From contig NZ_JAKNYM010000001.1 of NCBI RefSeq assembly GCF_022865105.1, positions 496,001-560,000 of the forward strand: 64,000 nucleotides of DNA. Reading direction: 5' to 3'. The notes beneath the pieces are model-generated. The model searched no databases. It was not told where the DNA came from and was given only the letters and a program-made list of their open reading frames with translations. The DNA is from Sphingomicrobium astaxanthinifaciens (GTDB lineage: Bacteria; Pseudomonadota; Alphaproteobacteria; Sphingomonadales; Sphingomonadaceae). The position numbers and the translations under genes were made by a program. Positions 17,638-26,318 of this stretch are shown here, in pieces. Within the stretch, counting starts at the first letter, position 1, and each line of letters begins with the position of its first letter.

Positions 17638-18104
17638 CCCTCGCCGCGCTCGGCAACCCTGCCGTCGCGCCGCGCCCGACGCGGTGGCTCGGGGTCGAGG
17701 CGGCAAGGGACTATCTTCTCAAGACCTATGCGATCGAGGGTCCCGGCGAGACATTCGAGCGCGCGCGCTTTGCCGACTGGGACGCGGCGGTCGCGCCCGC
17801 GCTCCCCAGCCCCGCGCGCGACGCGCTGCGCCCCGGGGTCGGCTTCGTCATTTTCCACCAGGCCGCGATCGGCGACTATCTCGTTCTCGGCCGCTGGGAC
17901 AATCGCAACGAGCTCAAGCTGCCGGTCTGGGTCGCCCCGCCCGGGTCGGCGCGCTTCGCGCCCGCCGGCGAGCGCCAGTCGCTGTGCGTCTGGGACCTTG
18001 ATATCATCATCGCCGAGCGCGATGCCTTCGTCCTCGCCACCGGCGCCGACGGGCTGGACATCGAGCGCTATCTCGGCCAGCCCGCGCGGGCTATTCAGGA
18101 CTAG
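17634..18104 (+). CDS. conserved hypothetical protein in the valine operon
   Basis: A 156-aa soluble protein that I do not recognise. It has no signal peptide or membrane segment. Notable parts are [18 protein letters not shown], a central [27 protein letters not shown] segment rich in aromatic residues, and the C-terminal [18 protein letters not shown]. The start overlaps the enoyl-CoA hydratase stop (ATGA), and mmsB follows 10 nt later with its own AGGAG. Such tight packing between two valine-pathway genes suggests a role in or near the pathway, but no mechanism can be read from the sequence. Confidence 0.82.
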   Translation: MTLAALGNPAVAPRPTRWLGVEAARDYLLKTYAIEGPGETFERARFADWDAAVAPALPSPARDALRPGVGFVIFHQAAIGDYLVLGRWDNRNELKLPVWVAPPGSARFAPAGERQSLCVWDLDIIIAERDAFVLATGADGLDIERYLGQPARAIQD

Positions 18105-18114
18105 GAGACAGAGC

Positions 18115-19017
18115 ATGGCAGTGATCGGCTTCATCGGCCTTGGCAACATGGGCGGCGGGATGGCCGCGAACCTCGCCAAGGCGGGGCACGAGGTCCGCGC
18201 CTTCGACCTCAGCGCCGACGCGCTCGAGCGCGCTCGCGGCCATGGCTGCAGCCCGGTTGACGATGCCGTGGCCGCGGTGACCGGGGCCGAGGCGATCGTC
18301 ACCATGCTGCCCGCCGGCAAGCATGTCGCTTCGGTCTACGCCGACAGCGTCATTCCCAACGCCGACAAGTCGGCGATCCTGATCGACTGTTCGACCATCG
18401 ATGTCGCCACCGCGCGCGAGGTCGAGAACAAGGCCAAGGAGGCCGGCCTCACGATGGTCGATGCGCCCGTCTCGGGCGGCATCGCGGCCGCCGACGCGGG
18501 CACGCTGACCTTCATGGTCGGCGGCTCGGCCGACGGGTTCGAGAGCGCCCGGCCGATCCTCGAGAAAATGGGCAAGGCGGTGATCCACGCCGGGGACGCG
18601 GGTGCCGGTCAGGCCGCCAAGATCTGCAACAACATGCTGCTCGGCGCGACCATGGCGGCGACCTGCGAGACCTTCGCGCTCGCGCAGAAGCTCGGGCTCG
18701 ACCCGCAGGTTTTCTACGACATCTCCTCGAAGGCGTCGGGCCAGTCCTGGTCGATGACCAGCTACTGCCCGGTGCCGGGCGTCGGTCCCGAGACGCCCGC
18801 CGACCGTGGCTACCAGGGCGGTTTTGCCGCGGCGCTGATGCTCAAGGACCTCAAGCTCGCGATGGAAGCGGCGGACAAGGCGGGGGCCTATACGCCGATG
18901 GGCGGCGAAGCCGAGGAGCTCTACCAGCGCTTTGTCGATCTTGGGGGGGCGGCCACGGATTTCTCGGGGCTGATCAAGATGATCGACGATAGCTGGGACG
19001 CCGACAAAAAGGGTTGA
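18115..19017 (+). CDS. mmsB: 3-hydroxyisobutyrate dehydrogenase
   Basis: A 300-aa NAD+-dependent beta-hydroxyacid dehydrogenase that oxidises 3-hydroxyisobutyrate to methylmalonate semialdehyde, the MmsA substrate. It starts with the Rossmann motif GFIGLGNMGGGMAANLAKAG; substrate loop DAPVSGGIAAADAGTLTFMVGG (about 118-140) and the catalytic Lys in GQAAKICNNMLLG follow, and the C-terminal helical domain ends KDLKLAMEAADKAG...GGAATDFSGL. AGGAG precedes ATG 18115. Together with mmsA and the three acyl-CoA genes it completes isobutyryl-CoA to propionyl-CoA. Confidence 0.96.
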   Translation: MAVIGFIGLGNMGGGMAANLAKAGHEVRAFDLSADALERARGHGCSPVDDAVAAVTGAEAIVTMLPAGKHVASVYADSVIPNADKSAILIDCSTIDVATAREVENKAKEAGLTMVDAPVSGGIAAADAGTLTFMVGGSADGFESARPILEKMGKAVIHAGDAGAGQAAKICNNMLLGATMAATCETFALAQKLGLDPQVFYDISSKASGQSWSMTSYCPVPGVGPETPADRGYQGGFAAALMLKDLKLAMEAADKAGAYTPMGGEAEELYQRFVDLGGAATDFSGLIKMIDDSWDADKKG

Positions 19018-19048
19018 TCCGGTCCGAATTGCTCCCCACATGGGCGCC

Positions 19049-19627
19049 ATGCTGATCGAGACCGAAAAGACCCCCAACCCGTCGACCCGCAAGTTCCTGC
19101 CGGGCCGCACCGTCATGGAAACGGGCGGGCGCGATTTCCCGACCCTGGAAAGCGCGGAGGCGAGCCCGCTCGCCGAAGCGCTGTTCGACAGCCAGATGGT
19201 CGACGGGGTCTATTTCGGCCGCGATTTCGTCTCGGTCAGCGCCGCCCCCGGGGTCGAATGGGCGCAGCTCGAGCCGATCGTGCTCGAGACACTGATGGAT
19301 CATTTCCTTACCGACGCGCCGCTGTTCAAGCCGGGCAGCGCCGCCGATATCCATGTCGCCGCTGACGCCGACATGACGATCGAGGAGGATCCCGAGGACG
19401 CCGACATCATCGCCCAGATCAAGGAGCTGATCGAGACCCGCGTGCGTCCGGCGGTGGCGCAGGACGGAGGCGACATCGTCTATCGCGGCTACAAGGACGG
19501 TCATGTCTTCCTCGCGCTCCAGGGCGCCTGCTCGGGCTGTCCGTCGTCGACCATCACGCTCAAGAACGGGATCGAGGGACTGATCAAGCATTATGTCCCC
19601 GAGGTCGTCAGCGTCGAGGCGATCTAG
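19049..19627 (+). CDS. NifU-family Fe-S cluster scaffold/carrier (Nfu type)
   Basis: A 192-aa Nfu protein. The N-terminal Nfu_N domain (TEKTPNPSTRKFLPG) is followed by a C-terminal NifU domain with VRPAVAQDGGDIVYRGY and the cluster-binding CSGCPSS CxxC near residue 165. It assembles or carries a [4Fe-4S] cluster for apo-enzymes in the cytoplasm. ATG 19049 (MLIETEKTPNP) is the usual start; ATG 19040 would add three residues. It lies 31 nt after mmsB and may be read with it. Confidence 0.93.
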   Translation: MLIETEKTPNPSTRKFLPGRTVMETGGRDFPTLESAEASPLAEALFDSQMVDGVYFGRDFVSVSAAPGVEWAQLEPIVLETLMDHFLTDAPLFKPGSAADIHVAADADMTIEEDPEDADIIAQIKELIETRVRPAVAQDGGDIVYRGYKDGHVFLALQGACSGCPSSTITLKNGIEGLIKHYVPEVVSVEAI

Positions 19628-19723
19628 CAATATTTTCACCAGTGCAGGCGCGCCCCGCGGGGTTGCGCTGAGGTCATTTCTATGTCGTCATCCCGACTCG
19701 GGGGGCGGATCGGGAGAAACGCC

Positions 19724-20341
19724 TTGATCCTCGTGATCGAGACATCGACGGGCATGTGCAGCGTGGCCTTGCTCGACGGCGGCAAGGTCGTCGACAGCCG
19801 GGCCGAACGGATCGGTCGCGGCCATGCCGAGCGTCTCGTGCCGATGATCGAGGACCTGCTGGACCGCCGCGTCCCAAGCCGCATCCTGGTCTCGGTCGGC
19901 CCCGGCAGCTTCACCGGCGTACGCGTCGGCATCGCCGCCGCGCAGGGGCTGGCGATCGGTTGGAATGTCCCGCTGTCGGGATTCTCCTCGCTCGCCGCCA
20001 TCGCCGCCGCCGCGCGCGCCGAGCATCCCGAGGCCTCGACGATCACCGCGGCGATGCCGGGGGGGCATGGCGAACTCTTCTTGCAGGACTATGGAGGCCG
20101 TACGCTCAAGGCGCTCGGAGCGCCGCGCAGCCTGCCTCCCATCGCGGCCGCCGCCGAGACGTCGAGCGACCTCGTCGCCGGTCCCGCCGCCGCTGCGCTC
20201 GTCGAGGCCGGGGCGCCGGCCCCCGCGATCGAGCTTGCCCCCCTCGCCGCGCAGGCCGCGCTCCTGCCTTCGGCGCTCGGCGCGCTCGCCGTCGCGCCAC
20301 TTTACGTCCGGGCCCCCGACGCCAAGCCGAAAGCCGCCTGA
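19724..20341 (+). CDS. tsaB: tRNA threonylcarbamoyladenosine biosynthesis protein TsaB
   Basis: A 205-aa ASKHA-fold protein that partners TsaD in making N6-threonylcarbamoyladenosine at position 37 of ANN-decoding tRNAs. It begins ILVIETSTGMCSVALLD (phosphate-1 motif) and shows the HAERLVPMIEDLL and VSVGPGSFTGVRVGIAAAQGLA signatures. TTG 19724 is chosen: it has GGGAG at a 7-nt spacing and starts right at the first strand. The upstream ATG at 19682 would add a non-conserved Arg/Gly-rich leader. rimI follows within 2 nt, the common tsaB-rimI pairing. Confidence 0.92.
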   Translation: MILVIETSTGMCSVALLDGGKVVDSRAERIGRGHAERLVPMIEDLLDRRVPSRILVSVGPGSFTGVRVGIAAAQGLAIGWNVPLSGFSSLAAIAAAARAEHPEASTITAAMPGGHGELFLQDYGGRTLKALGAPRSLPPIAAAAETSSDLVAGPAAAALVEAGAPAPAIELAPLAAQAALLPSALGALAVAPLYVRAPDAKPKAA

Positions 20342-20343
20342 GC

Positions 20344-20829
20344 GTGGCCAGCATCCCCCACCCTCGGACGATCTGGATCGAGCGGGGAGGATATGACGAT
20401 CTCGACGCGGCGATGGCGGTGATGGAGGCCGCCTTCGATCCGGCCAATGGCGAGGCGTGGAACCGGTCGCAATGCGGTGGCATCCTGCCGATGCGCGGGG
20501 TCGAATTCTTCCTCGTGCGCGCCGACGAAACCGCACCGGTCGCGGGCTTTGCGCTGTGGCGCACTCTGCTCGATGAAAGCGAATTGCTCCTCCTCGCCAT
20601 CGATCCCGCGCACCAGGGCAAGGGGCTCGGCAAGTTGCTCCTCGACCGTTTCATCGATCACGCCAAGTCGGCAGGGGCGCACCGGCTCCACCTCGAAGTG
20701 CGCGACGGCAATCCCGCGGTCCACTTCTACGAACGCGCGGGCTTTCGGATCGCGGGTCGTCGGCGCGAATATTATCGTGGATTGCATGGCGAACGCCATG
20801 ACGCGCTCACCTATTCGATGATCGTCTAG
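20344..20829 (+). CDS. rimI: RimI-type ribosomal protein/GNAT N-acetyltransferase
   Basis: A 161-aa GNAT acetyltransferase. The acetyl-CoA pyrophosphate loop is AIDPAHQGKGLGKLLLDRF, followed by RLHLEVRDGNPAVHFYERAGF and RRREYYRG, typical of RimI, which acetylates the N-terminus of ribosomal protein S18 or other proteins. GTG 20344 is two bases after the tsaB stop and is the only plausible start near the fold. The tsaB-rimI arrangement supports the name. Confidence 0.9.
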   Translation: MASIPHPRTIWIERGGYDDLDAAMAVMEAAFDPANGEAWNRSQCGGILPMRGVEFFLVRADETAPVAGFALWRTLLDESELLLLAIDPAHQGKGLGKLLLDRFIDHAKSAGAHRLHLEVRDGNPAVHFYERAGFRIAGRRREYYRGLHGERHDALTYSMIV

Positions 20830-20848
20830 TCATACGCCGCGCCCGCCC

Positions 20849-20877
20849 TTGCCAGATACTTGCGAGCAACCTAAAGC
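20849..20877 (+). promoter_or_regulatory. candidate mucR promoter
   Basis: TTGCCA (20849-20854) and TAAAGC (20872-20877) are 17 nt apart and would place a transcription start about 45 nt before the mucR ATG. A GGGGTT-N6-AACCCC inverted repeat (20881-20898) follows at the expected start of the transcript and might be an operator or leader hairpin. This is a reading by eye. Confidence 0.4.
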
Positions 20878-20930
20878 GTCGGGGTTGGCGTGAACCCCTG
20901 AACGTTTTGATTGCTCGGAAAGACTAGACA

Positions 20931-21353
20931 ATGGATGAAGAAACCCTGCGTGACGAAACGCTGATCACGCTGACCGCCGATATCGTCGCGGCGCACCTTG
21001 GCAACAACATGGTCGCGGTCGGCGATGTCCCCCAACTGATCGAGAATGTCCACGGCGCGCTGTCCAAGCTGCACGGTGGCGGTGCGAAGGCGGAGGAGAA
21101 GCCCGAACCGGCGGTCTCGATCCGCGCCTCGGTCAAACCCGACTATCTAGTCTGCCTCGAGGACGGCAAGAAGCTCAAGATGCTCAAGCGCCACCTCATG
21201 ACGCACTATGACATGACCCCCGACGACTATCGGCAGAAATGGGGGCTCCCCGCCGATTATCCGATGGTCGCGCCCAATTATGCCGAACAGCGGCGCCAGC
21301 TCGCCAAGAAAATCGGGCTCGGCACCAAGGCCAAGCGCGGCAAGCGCAAGTAA
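20931..21353 (+). CDS. mucR: MucR/Ros family zinc-finger transcriptional regulator
   Basis: A 140-aa MucR-family regulator, an H-NS-like silencer that in alphaproteobacteria controls exopolysaccharide, motility and cell-cycle genes. The single zinc finger reads DYLVCLEDGKKLKMLKRHLMTHYDM, giving ligands C75, D78, H88 and H92, followed by DDYRQKWGLPADYPMVAPNYAEQR, which is diagnostic of MucR, and a basic tail. The N-terminal helices (residues 1-48) match the oligomerisation region. It is monocistronic: it has its own candidate promoter and a terminator downstream. It may regulate the PrsK-linked exopolysaccharide functions at the window edge, which is inference. Confidence 0.95.
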   Translation: MDEETLRDETLITLTADIVAAHLGNNMVAVGDVPQLIENVHGALSKLHGGGAKAEEKPEPAVSIRASVKPDYLVCLEDGKKLKMLKRHLMTHYDMTPDDYRQKWGLPADYPMVAPNYAEQRRQLAKKIGLGTKAKRGKRK

Positions 21354-21375
21354 CGACGCGCGTGCTGGTGAAATC

Positions 21376-21410
21376 GAGGTCGCGTCCGGCGGGCGCGGCC
21401 TCTTTTCTTT
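21376..21410 (+). terminator. terminator after mucR
   Basis: A 10-bp stem with two G-T pairs (GAGGTCGCGT / GCGCGGCCTC, 7-nt loop) is followed directly by TTTTCTTT. It lies 23 nt past the mucR stop and before the fur start. Confidence 0.75.
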
Positions 21411-21438
21411 GCGCGCGCGCGCGTCTACCTCTGGCTCC

Positions 21439-21870
21439 ATGACCCGCAAGATCGATCTCGAGGCCGTCTGCGCCGAAAAGGGGCTGCGCATCACCGAGCA
21501 GCGCCGCGTCATCGCCAAGGTATTGGGCGAGAGCGAGGACCATCCCGATGTCGAGATGCTCCACGAACGCGCCAATGCGATCGATCCCAACATCTCGATC
21601 GCTACCGTCTACCGCACCGTGCGCCTGTTCGAAGAAGCGGGCATCCTCGAACGCCACGAATTCGGCGATGGTCGCTCGCGCTACGAGGCCGCCTCCGATG
21701 CCCACCACGACCATCTGATCGACGTCGAGACGGGAACGGTCGTCGAATTCGTCGACGAGGAGCTCGAGGAATTGCAAAAGCGCATCGCCGAGCGGCTCGG
21801 CTTCCGTCTCGTCGATCACCGAATGGAGCTTTATGGCGTCGCCCTCGACCGCAAAAAATCCGGCGACTAA
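21439..21870 (+). CDS. Fur family metalloregulator
   Basis: A 143-aa Fur-superfamily repressor. The winged helix includes GLRITEQRRVIAKVLGE and the recognition helix ISIATVYRTVRLFEEAGIL; the dimerisation domain begins with the metal-site motif HHDHLIDVETGTVVEF. There is no CxxC structural zinc motif, as in many alphaproteobacterial Fur/Mur proteins, so iron or manganese sensing cannot be decided. It starts a run of overlapping genes: plsC begins 38 nt inside its 3' end. Confidence 0.93.
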   Translation: MTRKIDLEAVCAEKGLRITEQRRVIAKVLGESEDHPDVEMLHERANAIDPNISIATVYRTVRLFEEAGILERHEFGDGRSRYEAASDAHHDHLIDVETGTVVEFVDEELEELQKRIAERLGFRLVDHRMELYGVALDRKKSGD

Positions 21871-22615
21871 CTGGCCGCTCATCGGGCTCCGGCTCGTCCT
21901 CCTCGTCCTCCTGCTCGCGCTGCTCGCCCCGCTCCATGTCGTAGTGCGCGGGCTCGGCGGACGTGGCCCGGTGGCGCGCTGGTTCCTGCGCGGCGCGGGC
22001 TTCATCATGGGGCTGCGCGTCAAGCGGGTCGGCCCCGCCCCGCCGCGCCGCAGCCTCCTCCTCGTCAATCATGTCAGCTGGCTCGACATCCTCGCGATGG
22101 GCAGCGCGACGGGCTGCGCCTTCGTGTCCAAGGTGGAGGTGCGCGACCACCCGCTGACCAAGTGGCTCGCCGACCAGCGCGATACGCTCTACATCGAGCG
22201 GCAGAACCGCCGCAGCGTCGATGCGCAGATCGAGGCCATCCGGCGCCGCTTCGACCACCACCTCCCCCTCGCGCTCTTCCCCGAGGGCACGACCAGCGAC
22301 GGCACCCGGCTGCTGCCCTTCCGCTCGCCGCTCCTCAAGGCGATCACCCCAGCGCCCCCGGGCGCCCATCTCATCCCCGTGGCGCTCGATTTCGAGGAGG
22401 CGGCGGCGATCGCGTGGCATGCCGGCGAACCCGGAATCGACAACGTCAAGCGGGTGCTGTCGCGCTGGCGCCCGGTGCGCGTCACGGTGCGGATGCTCGA
22501 TCCGATCGAGATCAGCGACGATCGCAAGGCGATGGCTCGCGAGGCGCAGGCGCGGATCGCCGACGCTCTGGGCTTTAGCAGGACGGCACCTTCGGCTATG
22601 GCGGCGCCATCATGA
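21833..22615 (+). CDS. plsC: 1-acyl-sn-glycerol-3-phosphate acyltransferase
   Basis: A 260-aa membrane-associated acyltransferase making phosphatidic acid from lysophosphatidic acid. A hydrophobic segment (residues 17-38) anchors it. The catalytic HxxxxD is NHVSWLD (H80, D85), and the glycerol-phosphate motif is [15 protein letters not shown] near 150. It overlaps the fur gene by 38 nt and the miaB start by 4 nt, so the start at 21833 keeps the leader typical of PlsC. Confidence 0.93.
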   Translation: MASPSTAKNPATNWPLIGLRLVLLVLLLALLAPLHVVVRGLGGRGPVARWFLRGAGFIMGLRVKRVGPAPPRRSLLLVNHVSWLDILAMGSATGCAFVSKVEVRDHPLTKWLADQRDTLYIERQNRRSVDAQIEAIRRRFDHHLPLALFPEGTTSDGTRLLPFRSPLLKAITPAPPGAHLIPVALDFEEAAAIAWHAGEPGIDNVKRVLSRWRPVRVTVRMLDPIEISDDRKAMAREAQARIADALGFSRTAPSAMAAPS

Positions 22616-23940
22616 CCGAGACGAAAACCTACCGAATCAAGAGCTTCGGCTGCCAGATGAACGTCTATGACGGCGAGCGCATGGGCGAACTCTTGTCCGA
22701 CAAGGGCATGCGCGCCGCCAAGGAAGGCGAAGACGCCGACCTCGTCGTGCTCAACACCTGCCACATCCGCGAGAAGGCCGCCGAGAAGGCCTATTCGGAC
22801 GTCGGCCGCCTCAAGCGCGAGGACGGCAGCCGCCCGACGATCGCGCTCGCCGGCTGCGTCGCGCAGGCCGAGGGCGCCGAGGCGCAGCGCCGGTCCAAGA
22901 TGATCGACGTCGTCGTCGGTCCGCAGGCCTATCACCGGCTTCCCGAGCTGGTCGAACAGGCGCGCCGCGGCGAGCGTCCGGTCGACACCGACATGCCCGC
23001 GATCAGCAAGTTCGACGCCATGCCCAAGCGCCGCAAGTCGGGGCCGAGCGCCTTCCTCACCGTCGCCGAGGGCTGCGACAAATTCTGCACCTATTGCGTC
23101 GTGCCCTACACCCGCGGCGCCGAGATCAGCCGCCCCTGGGCCGACATCGTCGATGAAGCCCATGCGCTGGTCGATGGCGGCGCCAGGGAAATCACCCTGC
23201 TGGGCCAGAATGTTTCGGCGTGGCGCGGCGAGGACGAAAAGGGCCGCTCCGGCGGTCTCGAACTGCTCGTCCGACGCCTCGCGAAAATCGACGGGCTGGA
23301 GCGCATTCGCTACACCACCAGCCACCCCGCCGACATGGACGAAGGGCTGATCGCCGCGCATGGCGAGGTGGAGAAACTGATGCCCTACCTGCACCTTCCC
23401 GTGCAGGCGGGTAGCGACCGCATCCTCAAGGCGATGAACCGCCATCACACGGTCGAAAGCTATTTGAAGCTCATCGAACGCTTCCGCGCCGCGCGACCCG
23501 ACCTCGCTATCTCGGGCGATTTCATCGTCGGCTTCCCCGGCGAGACCGATGCCGAGTTCGAGGAGACGCTCCAGGTCGTGCGCGACGCGCGCTACGCTTC
23601 CGCCTTCAGCTTCAAATATTCGCCGCGTCCGGGCACCCCTGCCGCCGCCATGGACGGGCAGGTTCCCCAAGAGGTCATGAACGACCGGCTGCAGCGGCTG
23701 CAGGCACTGCTCGCCGAGCAGAGCCTCGCCTTCAATCGCTCGAAGATCGGCACGACGATGGACGTGCTGGTCGATCGCAAGGGCAAGAAGCCCGGGCAGA
23801 TGATCGGCAAGTCGCCCTGGCTGCAATCGGTGTTCGCCCAGACCGACGCCGCGATCGGCGACATTTTGACCGTCGACATCCTCGATGCTTTGCCCAATAG
23901 TCTAGCGGGAATCGTCAAGCCCAAGGAGGCCGCCGCTTAA
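22612..23940 (+). CDS. miaB: tRNA-2-methylthio-N6-dimethylallyladenosine synthase
   Basis: A 442-aa radical-SAM methylthiotransferase adding the 2-methylthio group to i6A37 of tRNA. The N-terminal UPF0004 domain holds three cluster Cys ([26 protein letters not shown]). The radical SAM motif is [15 protein letters not shown], and a TRAM domain closes the protein (from about residue 375). It overlaps plsC by 4 nt at its start and phoH at its end (TAATG). Confidence 0.97.
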   Translation: MTETKTYRIKSFGCQMNVYDGERMGELLSDKGMRAAKEGEDADLVVLNTCHIREKAAEKAYSDVGRLKREDGSRPTIALAGCVAQAEGAEAQRRSKMIDVVVGPQAYHRLPELVEQARRGERPVDTDMPAISKFDAMPKRRKSGPSAFLTVAEGCDKFCTYCVVPYTRGAEISRPWADIVDEAHALVDGGAREITLLGQNVSAWRGEDEKGRSGGLELLVRRLAKIDGLERIRYTTSHPADMDEGLIAAHGEVEKLMPYLHLPVQAGSDRILKAMNRHHTVESYLKLIERFRAARPDLAISGDFIVGFPGETDAEFEETLQVVRDARYASAFSFKYSPRPGTPAAAMDGQVPQEVMNDRLQRLQALLAEQSLAFNRSKIGTTMDVLVDRKGKKPGQMIGKSPWLQSVFAQTDAAIGDILTVDILDALPNSLAGIVKPKEAAA

Positions 23941-24935
23941 TGGCAAAACGCGACGCTGTCGCCGCCGTCCACGAGGACCGCGCCCGTCTGGAACTGGAAT
24001 TCGACCAGCCCTTCCTGCTCGGTCCCCTGTTCGGTGAATACGATCGCCACCTCGTCATCATCGAGGACCGGCTCGGGGTGAATATCGCGGCGCGCGGCAA
24101 CAAGGTCATGATCGAGGGCGAAGCGGACAGCGCCAATCGCGCCCGCGAAGTCCTTCTCGGCCTCTACGAACGGCTCGACCAGGGGCAGGATGTCGACGCC
24201 GAGGTGATCGAGGCGGTCATCGGCATGGCCAACCAGCCCCAGCTCGACGGCATCATCGACAAGGAAGTCGCCGACCCGCCCAAGGTGCTGATCCGCACCC
24301 GCAAGAAGACGATCGCCCCGCGCAGCGCCAACCAGACCGTCTACATGAAGGCGCTGGCCAAGTCGGACATGATCTTTGCCCTCGGCCCCGCCGGGACCGG
24401 CAAGACCTATCTCGCCGTCGCGCAGGCGGTGTCGATGCTGATCACCGGCGCGGTCGAACGCCTCATCCTCTCGCGCCCCGCGGTCGAGGCCGGCGAACGC
24501 CTCGGCTTCCTGCCCGGCGACATGAAGGAAAAGGTCGATCCCTACCTGCGCCCGCTCTACGACGCGCTCTACGACATGCTCCCCGCCGAGCAGGTCGAGC
24601 GCCGCATCGCCAGCGGGGAAATCGAGATCGCGCCGATCGCCTTCATGCGCGGGCGCACGCTGAACGACGCCTTCATCATCCTCGATGAGGCGCAGAACAC
24701 CACGCCCGCGCAGATGAAGATGTTCCTGACCCGGTTCGGCATGCGCAGCCGCATGGTCGTGTGCGGTGACCCCATGCAGGTCGATCTTCCCGACGGCAGC
24801 CGTTCGGGGCTTGCCGATGCGGTCGACAAGCTCGAGGGCGTGGACGGGATCGCCATGACCCGTTTCACCGCGGCCGATGTCGTGCGTCACCCACTGGTCG
24901 GACGCATCGTCGACGCCTATGAAGGGCCGCAATGA
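23940..24935 (+). CDS. PhoH-like ATPase (YbeZ type)
   Basis: A 331-aa PhoH-family protein. A KH-like N-terminal part (LGVNIAARGNKVMIEG) precedes the ATPase domain with Walker A GPAGTGKT and Walker B FIILDEAQNTTPAQMKMFLTR. The family is linked to RNA metabolism together with YbeY. The gene order miaB-phoH-ybeY-corC-lnt is the conserved one. It overlaps miaB by one base and ybeY by 4 nt. The exact biochemical role of PhoH proteins is unsettled. Confidence 0.95.
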   Translation: MAKRDAVAAVHEDRARLELEFDQPFLLGPLFGEYDRHLVIIEDRLGVNIAARGNKVMIEGEADSANRAREVLLGLYERLDQGQDVDAEVIEAVIGMANQPQLDGIIDKEVADPPKVLIRTRKKTIAPRSANQTVYMKALAKSDMIFALGPAGTGKTYLAVAQAVSMLITGAVERLILSRPAVEAGERLGFLPGDMKEKVDPYLRPLYDALYDMLPAEQVERRIASGEIEIAPIAFMRGRTLNDAFIILDEAQNTTPAQMKMFLTRFGMRSRMVVCGDPMQVDLPDGSRSGLADAVDKLEGVDGIAMTRFTAADVVRHPLVGRIVDAYEGPQ

Positions 24936-25453
24936 GCCTCACCATCAATATCGACGCCGACGACGACTGGGACAGTAGCAGCGCTCGCTTGAGCGAGCTT
25001 GCCGACCCCACGCTGCGCGCCGCCATTGCCGAGAGCGCCTATCCGGGACTTGCCGACACCGCGCGCGAGGTGGAGGTGAGCCTCGCGCTCCTCTCGGACG
25101 CCGACGTCCACGACCTCAACCGCCAGTGGCGCGAGAAGGACAGGCCGACCAACGTCCTCAGCTTTCCCATGATCGAGCCCGGCGAACTGGACGAGGCCGA
25201 CCGCCCCGGCCCGCCGCTGATGCTCGGCGACATGGCGCTGGCGCATGGCGTCTGCGCGCGCGAGGCCAACGAGAAGAAGATCAGCCTCGAGGACCATGCC
25301 CGCCACCTGATGGTGCACGGCATGCTGCACCTCCTCGGCTACGACCATTTGAACGATGAAGAGGCGACCGACATGGAAGCGCGCGAGACCCGCGCGCTCG
25401 CCCGTCTCGGGATCGCCGACCCCTATGGAGACCATGATGGCCACCAAGCCTGA
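24932..25453 (+). CDS. ybeY: rRNA maturation endoribonuclease YbeY
   Basis: A 173-aa metallo-endoribonuclease that takes part in 16S rRNA 3'-end maturation and ribosome quality control. The zinc motif HGMLHLLGYDH (about 128-138) is intact, preceded by LNRQWREKDRPTNVLSFP and LGDMALA, the family signatures. It is coupled to phoH by a 4-nt overlap, and corC begins 17 nt inside its 3' end. Confidence 0.96.
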   Translation: MSLTINIDADDDWDSSSARLSELADPTLRAAIAESAYPGLADTAREVEVSLALLSDADVHDLNRQWREKDRPTNVLSFPMIEPGELDEADRPGPPLMLGDMALAHGVCAREANEKKISLEDHARHLMVHGMLHLLGYDHLNDEEATDMEARETRALARLGIADPYGDHDGHQA

Positions 25454-26318
25454 GGAAGGCTCGCGTTTATGGCGCGGCATGCGCGCGCTGTTTTTCGGCG
25501 AGGATGCCGAGCAGAGCCTGCGTGACCAGATCGAGGAGGCGATCGACGAGGCCGACGAGGCCGGACCCGCCAAGGTCGGCGACCTCAGCCCGCACGAGCG
25601 CACGATGCTGCGCAACCTGCTCCATTTCGCCGATCGCACCGCGGGCGATATCTGCGTGCCGCGCGGCGACATCATCGCGGTCAGCCGCGACAGCGACTTC
25701 GAGACCCTCGTCGAGCATTTCGCCGAGGCCGAACATAGCCGGCTGCCCGTGACCGGCGACAATCTCGACGAGATCGTCGGCATGATCCACATCAAGGACC
25801 TGTTCGCCGCCAAGGTCGGCAGCAAGCCGCGAGCGATCGAGGAGATCATGCGCGAACCGCTGTTCGTGCCGACGACCATGGGGGTGATCGACATCCTCGC
25901 CTCGATGCGCTCGCAGCGCGTCCACATGGCGGTCGTGGTCGACGAATTCGGCGGGACCGAGGGTCTGGTCACCATCGAGGACGTGGTCGAGGAGATCATC
26001 GGCGAGATCGAGGACGAGCATGACGAGGCCCCCGCGGCCGCGCTGGTGATCCTCGACGACGGCGTCTGGGAAGCCGATGCGCGGGTCGAGATGGAAGAGG
26101 TGATCGAGCATGTCGATCCCGCGCTCGCGTGGGAGGAGGACGAGGTCGACACGCTCGGCGGGCTCGCGTTCCTGCTGGCCGGCCGGATCCTCGAGCCGGG
26201 CCAGTCGGTCGAGCATCCCTCGGGCTGGCGGCTCGAGTGCATCGAGGCCGAACCCAAACGAATGACCCGGTTGCGCATCCACGCGCCCGAACCGGTTGCG
26301 CCCGACCCGACCGACTGA
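25437..26318 (+). CDS. CBS-domain hemolysin/CorC-like protein (YbeX type)
   Basis: A 293-aa soluble protein of the CorC/YbeX group without the CNNM membrane domain. Two CBS domains lie at about 70-190 (ICVPRGDIIAVSRD, LPVTGDNLDEIVGMIHIKDLF, VDEFGGTEGLVTIEDVVEEIIGEI), followed by a CorC_HlyC FAD-binding-like C-terminal domain (WEADARVEMEEV ... DTLGGLAFLLAGRI). It is associated with ribosome maturation or Mg/Co transport in other bacteria. ATG 25437 fits the GGAG spacing best; 25425 and 25434 are alternatives. lnt overlaps its stop. Confidence 0.92.
   Translation: MATKPEEGSRLWRGMRALFFGEDAEQSLRDQIEEAIDEADEAGPAKVGDLSPHERTMLRNLLHFADRTAGDICVPRGDIIAVSRDSDFETLVEHFAEAEHSRLPVTGDNLDEIVGMIHIKDLFAAKVGSKPRAIEEIMREPLFVPTTMGVIDILASMRSQRVHMAVVVDEFGGTEGLVTIEDVVEEIIGEIEDEHDEAPAAALVILDDGVWEADARVEMEEVIEHVDPALAWEEDEVDTLGGLAFLLAGRILEPGQSVEHPSGWRLECIEAEPKRMTRLRIHAPEPVAPDPTD

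Noticed and set aside
21153-21206. MucR zinc finger has Asp (C-x2-D) where Ros has a second Cys
   Set aside because: As I recall, the CLEDG form is the normal one for MucR-type proteins, so this is not an anomaly.
21411-21422. GCGCGCGCGCGC run before the Fur gene
   Set aside because: It is a short alternating GC stretch, common at this base composition, and immediately follows a terminator.
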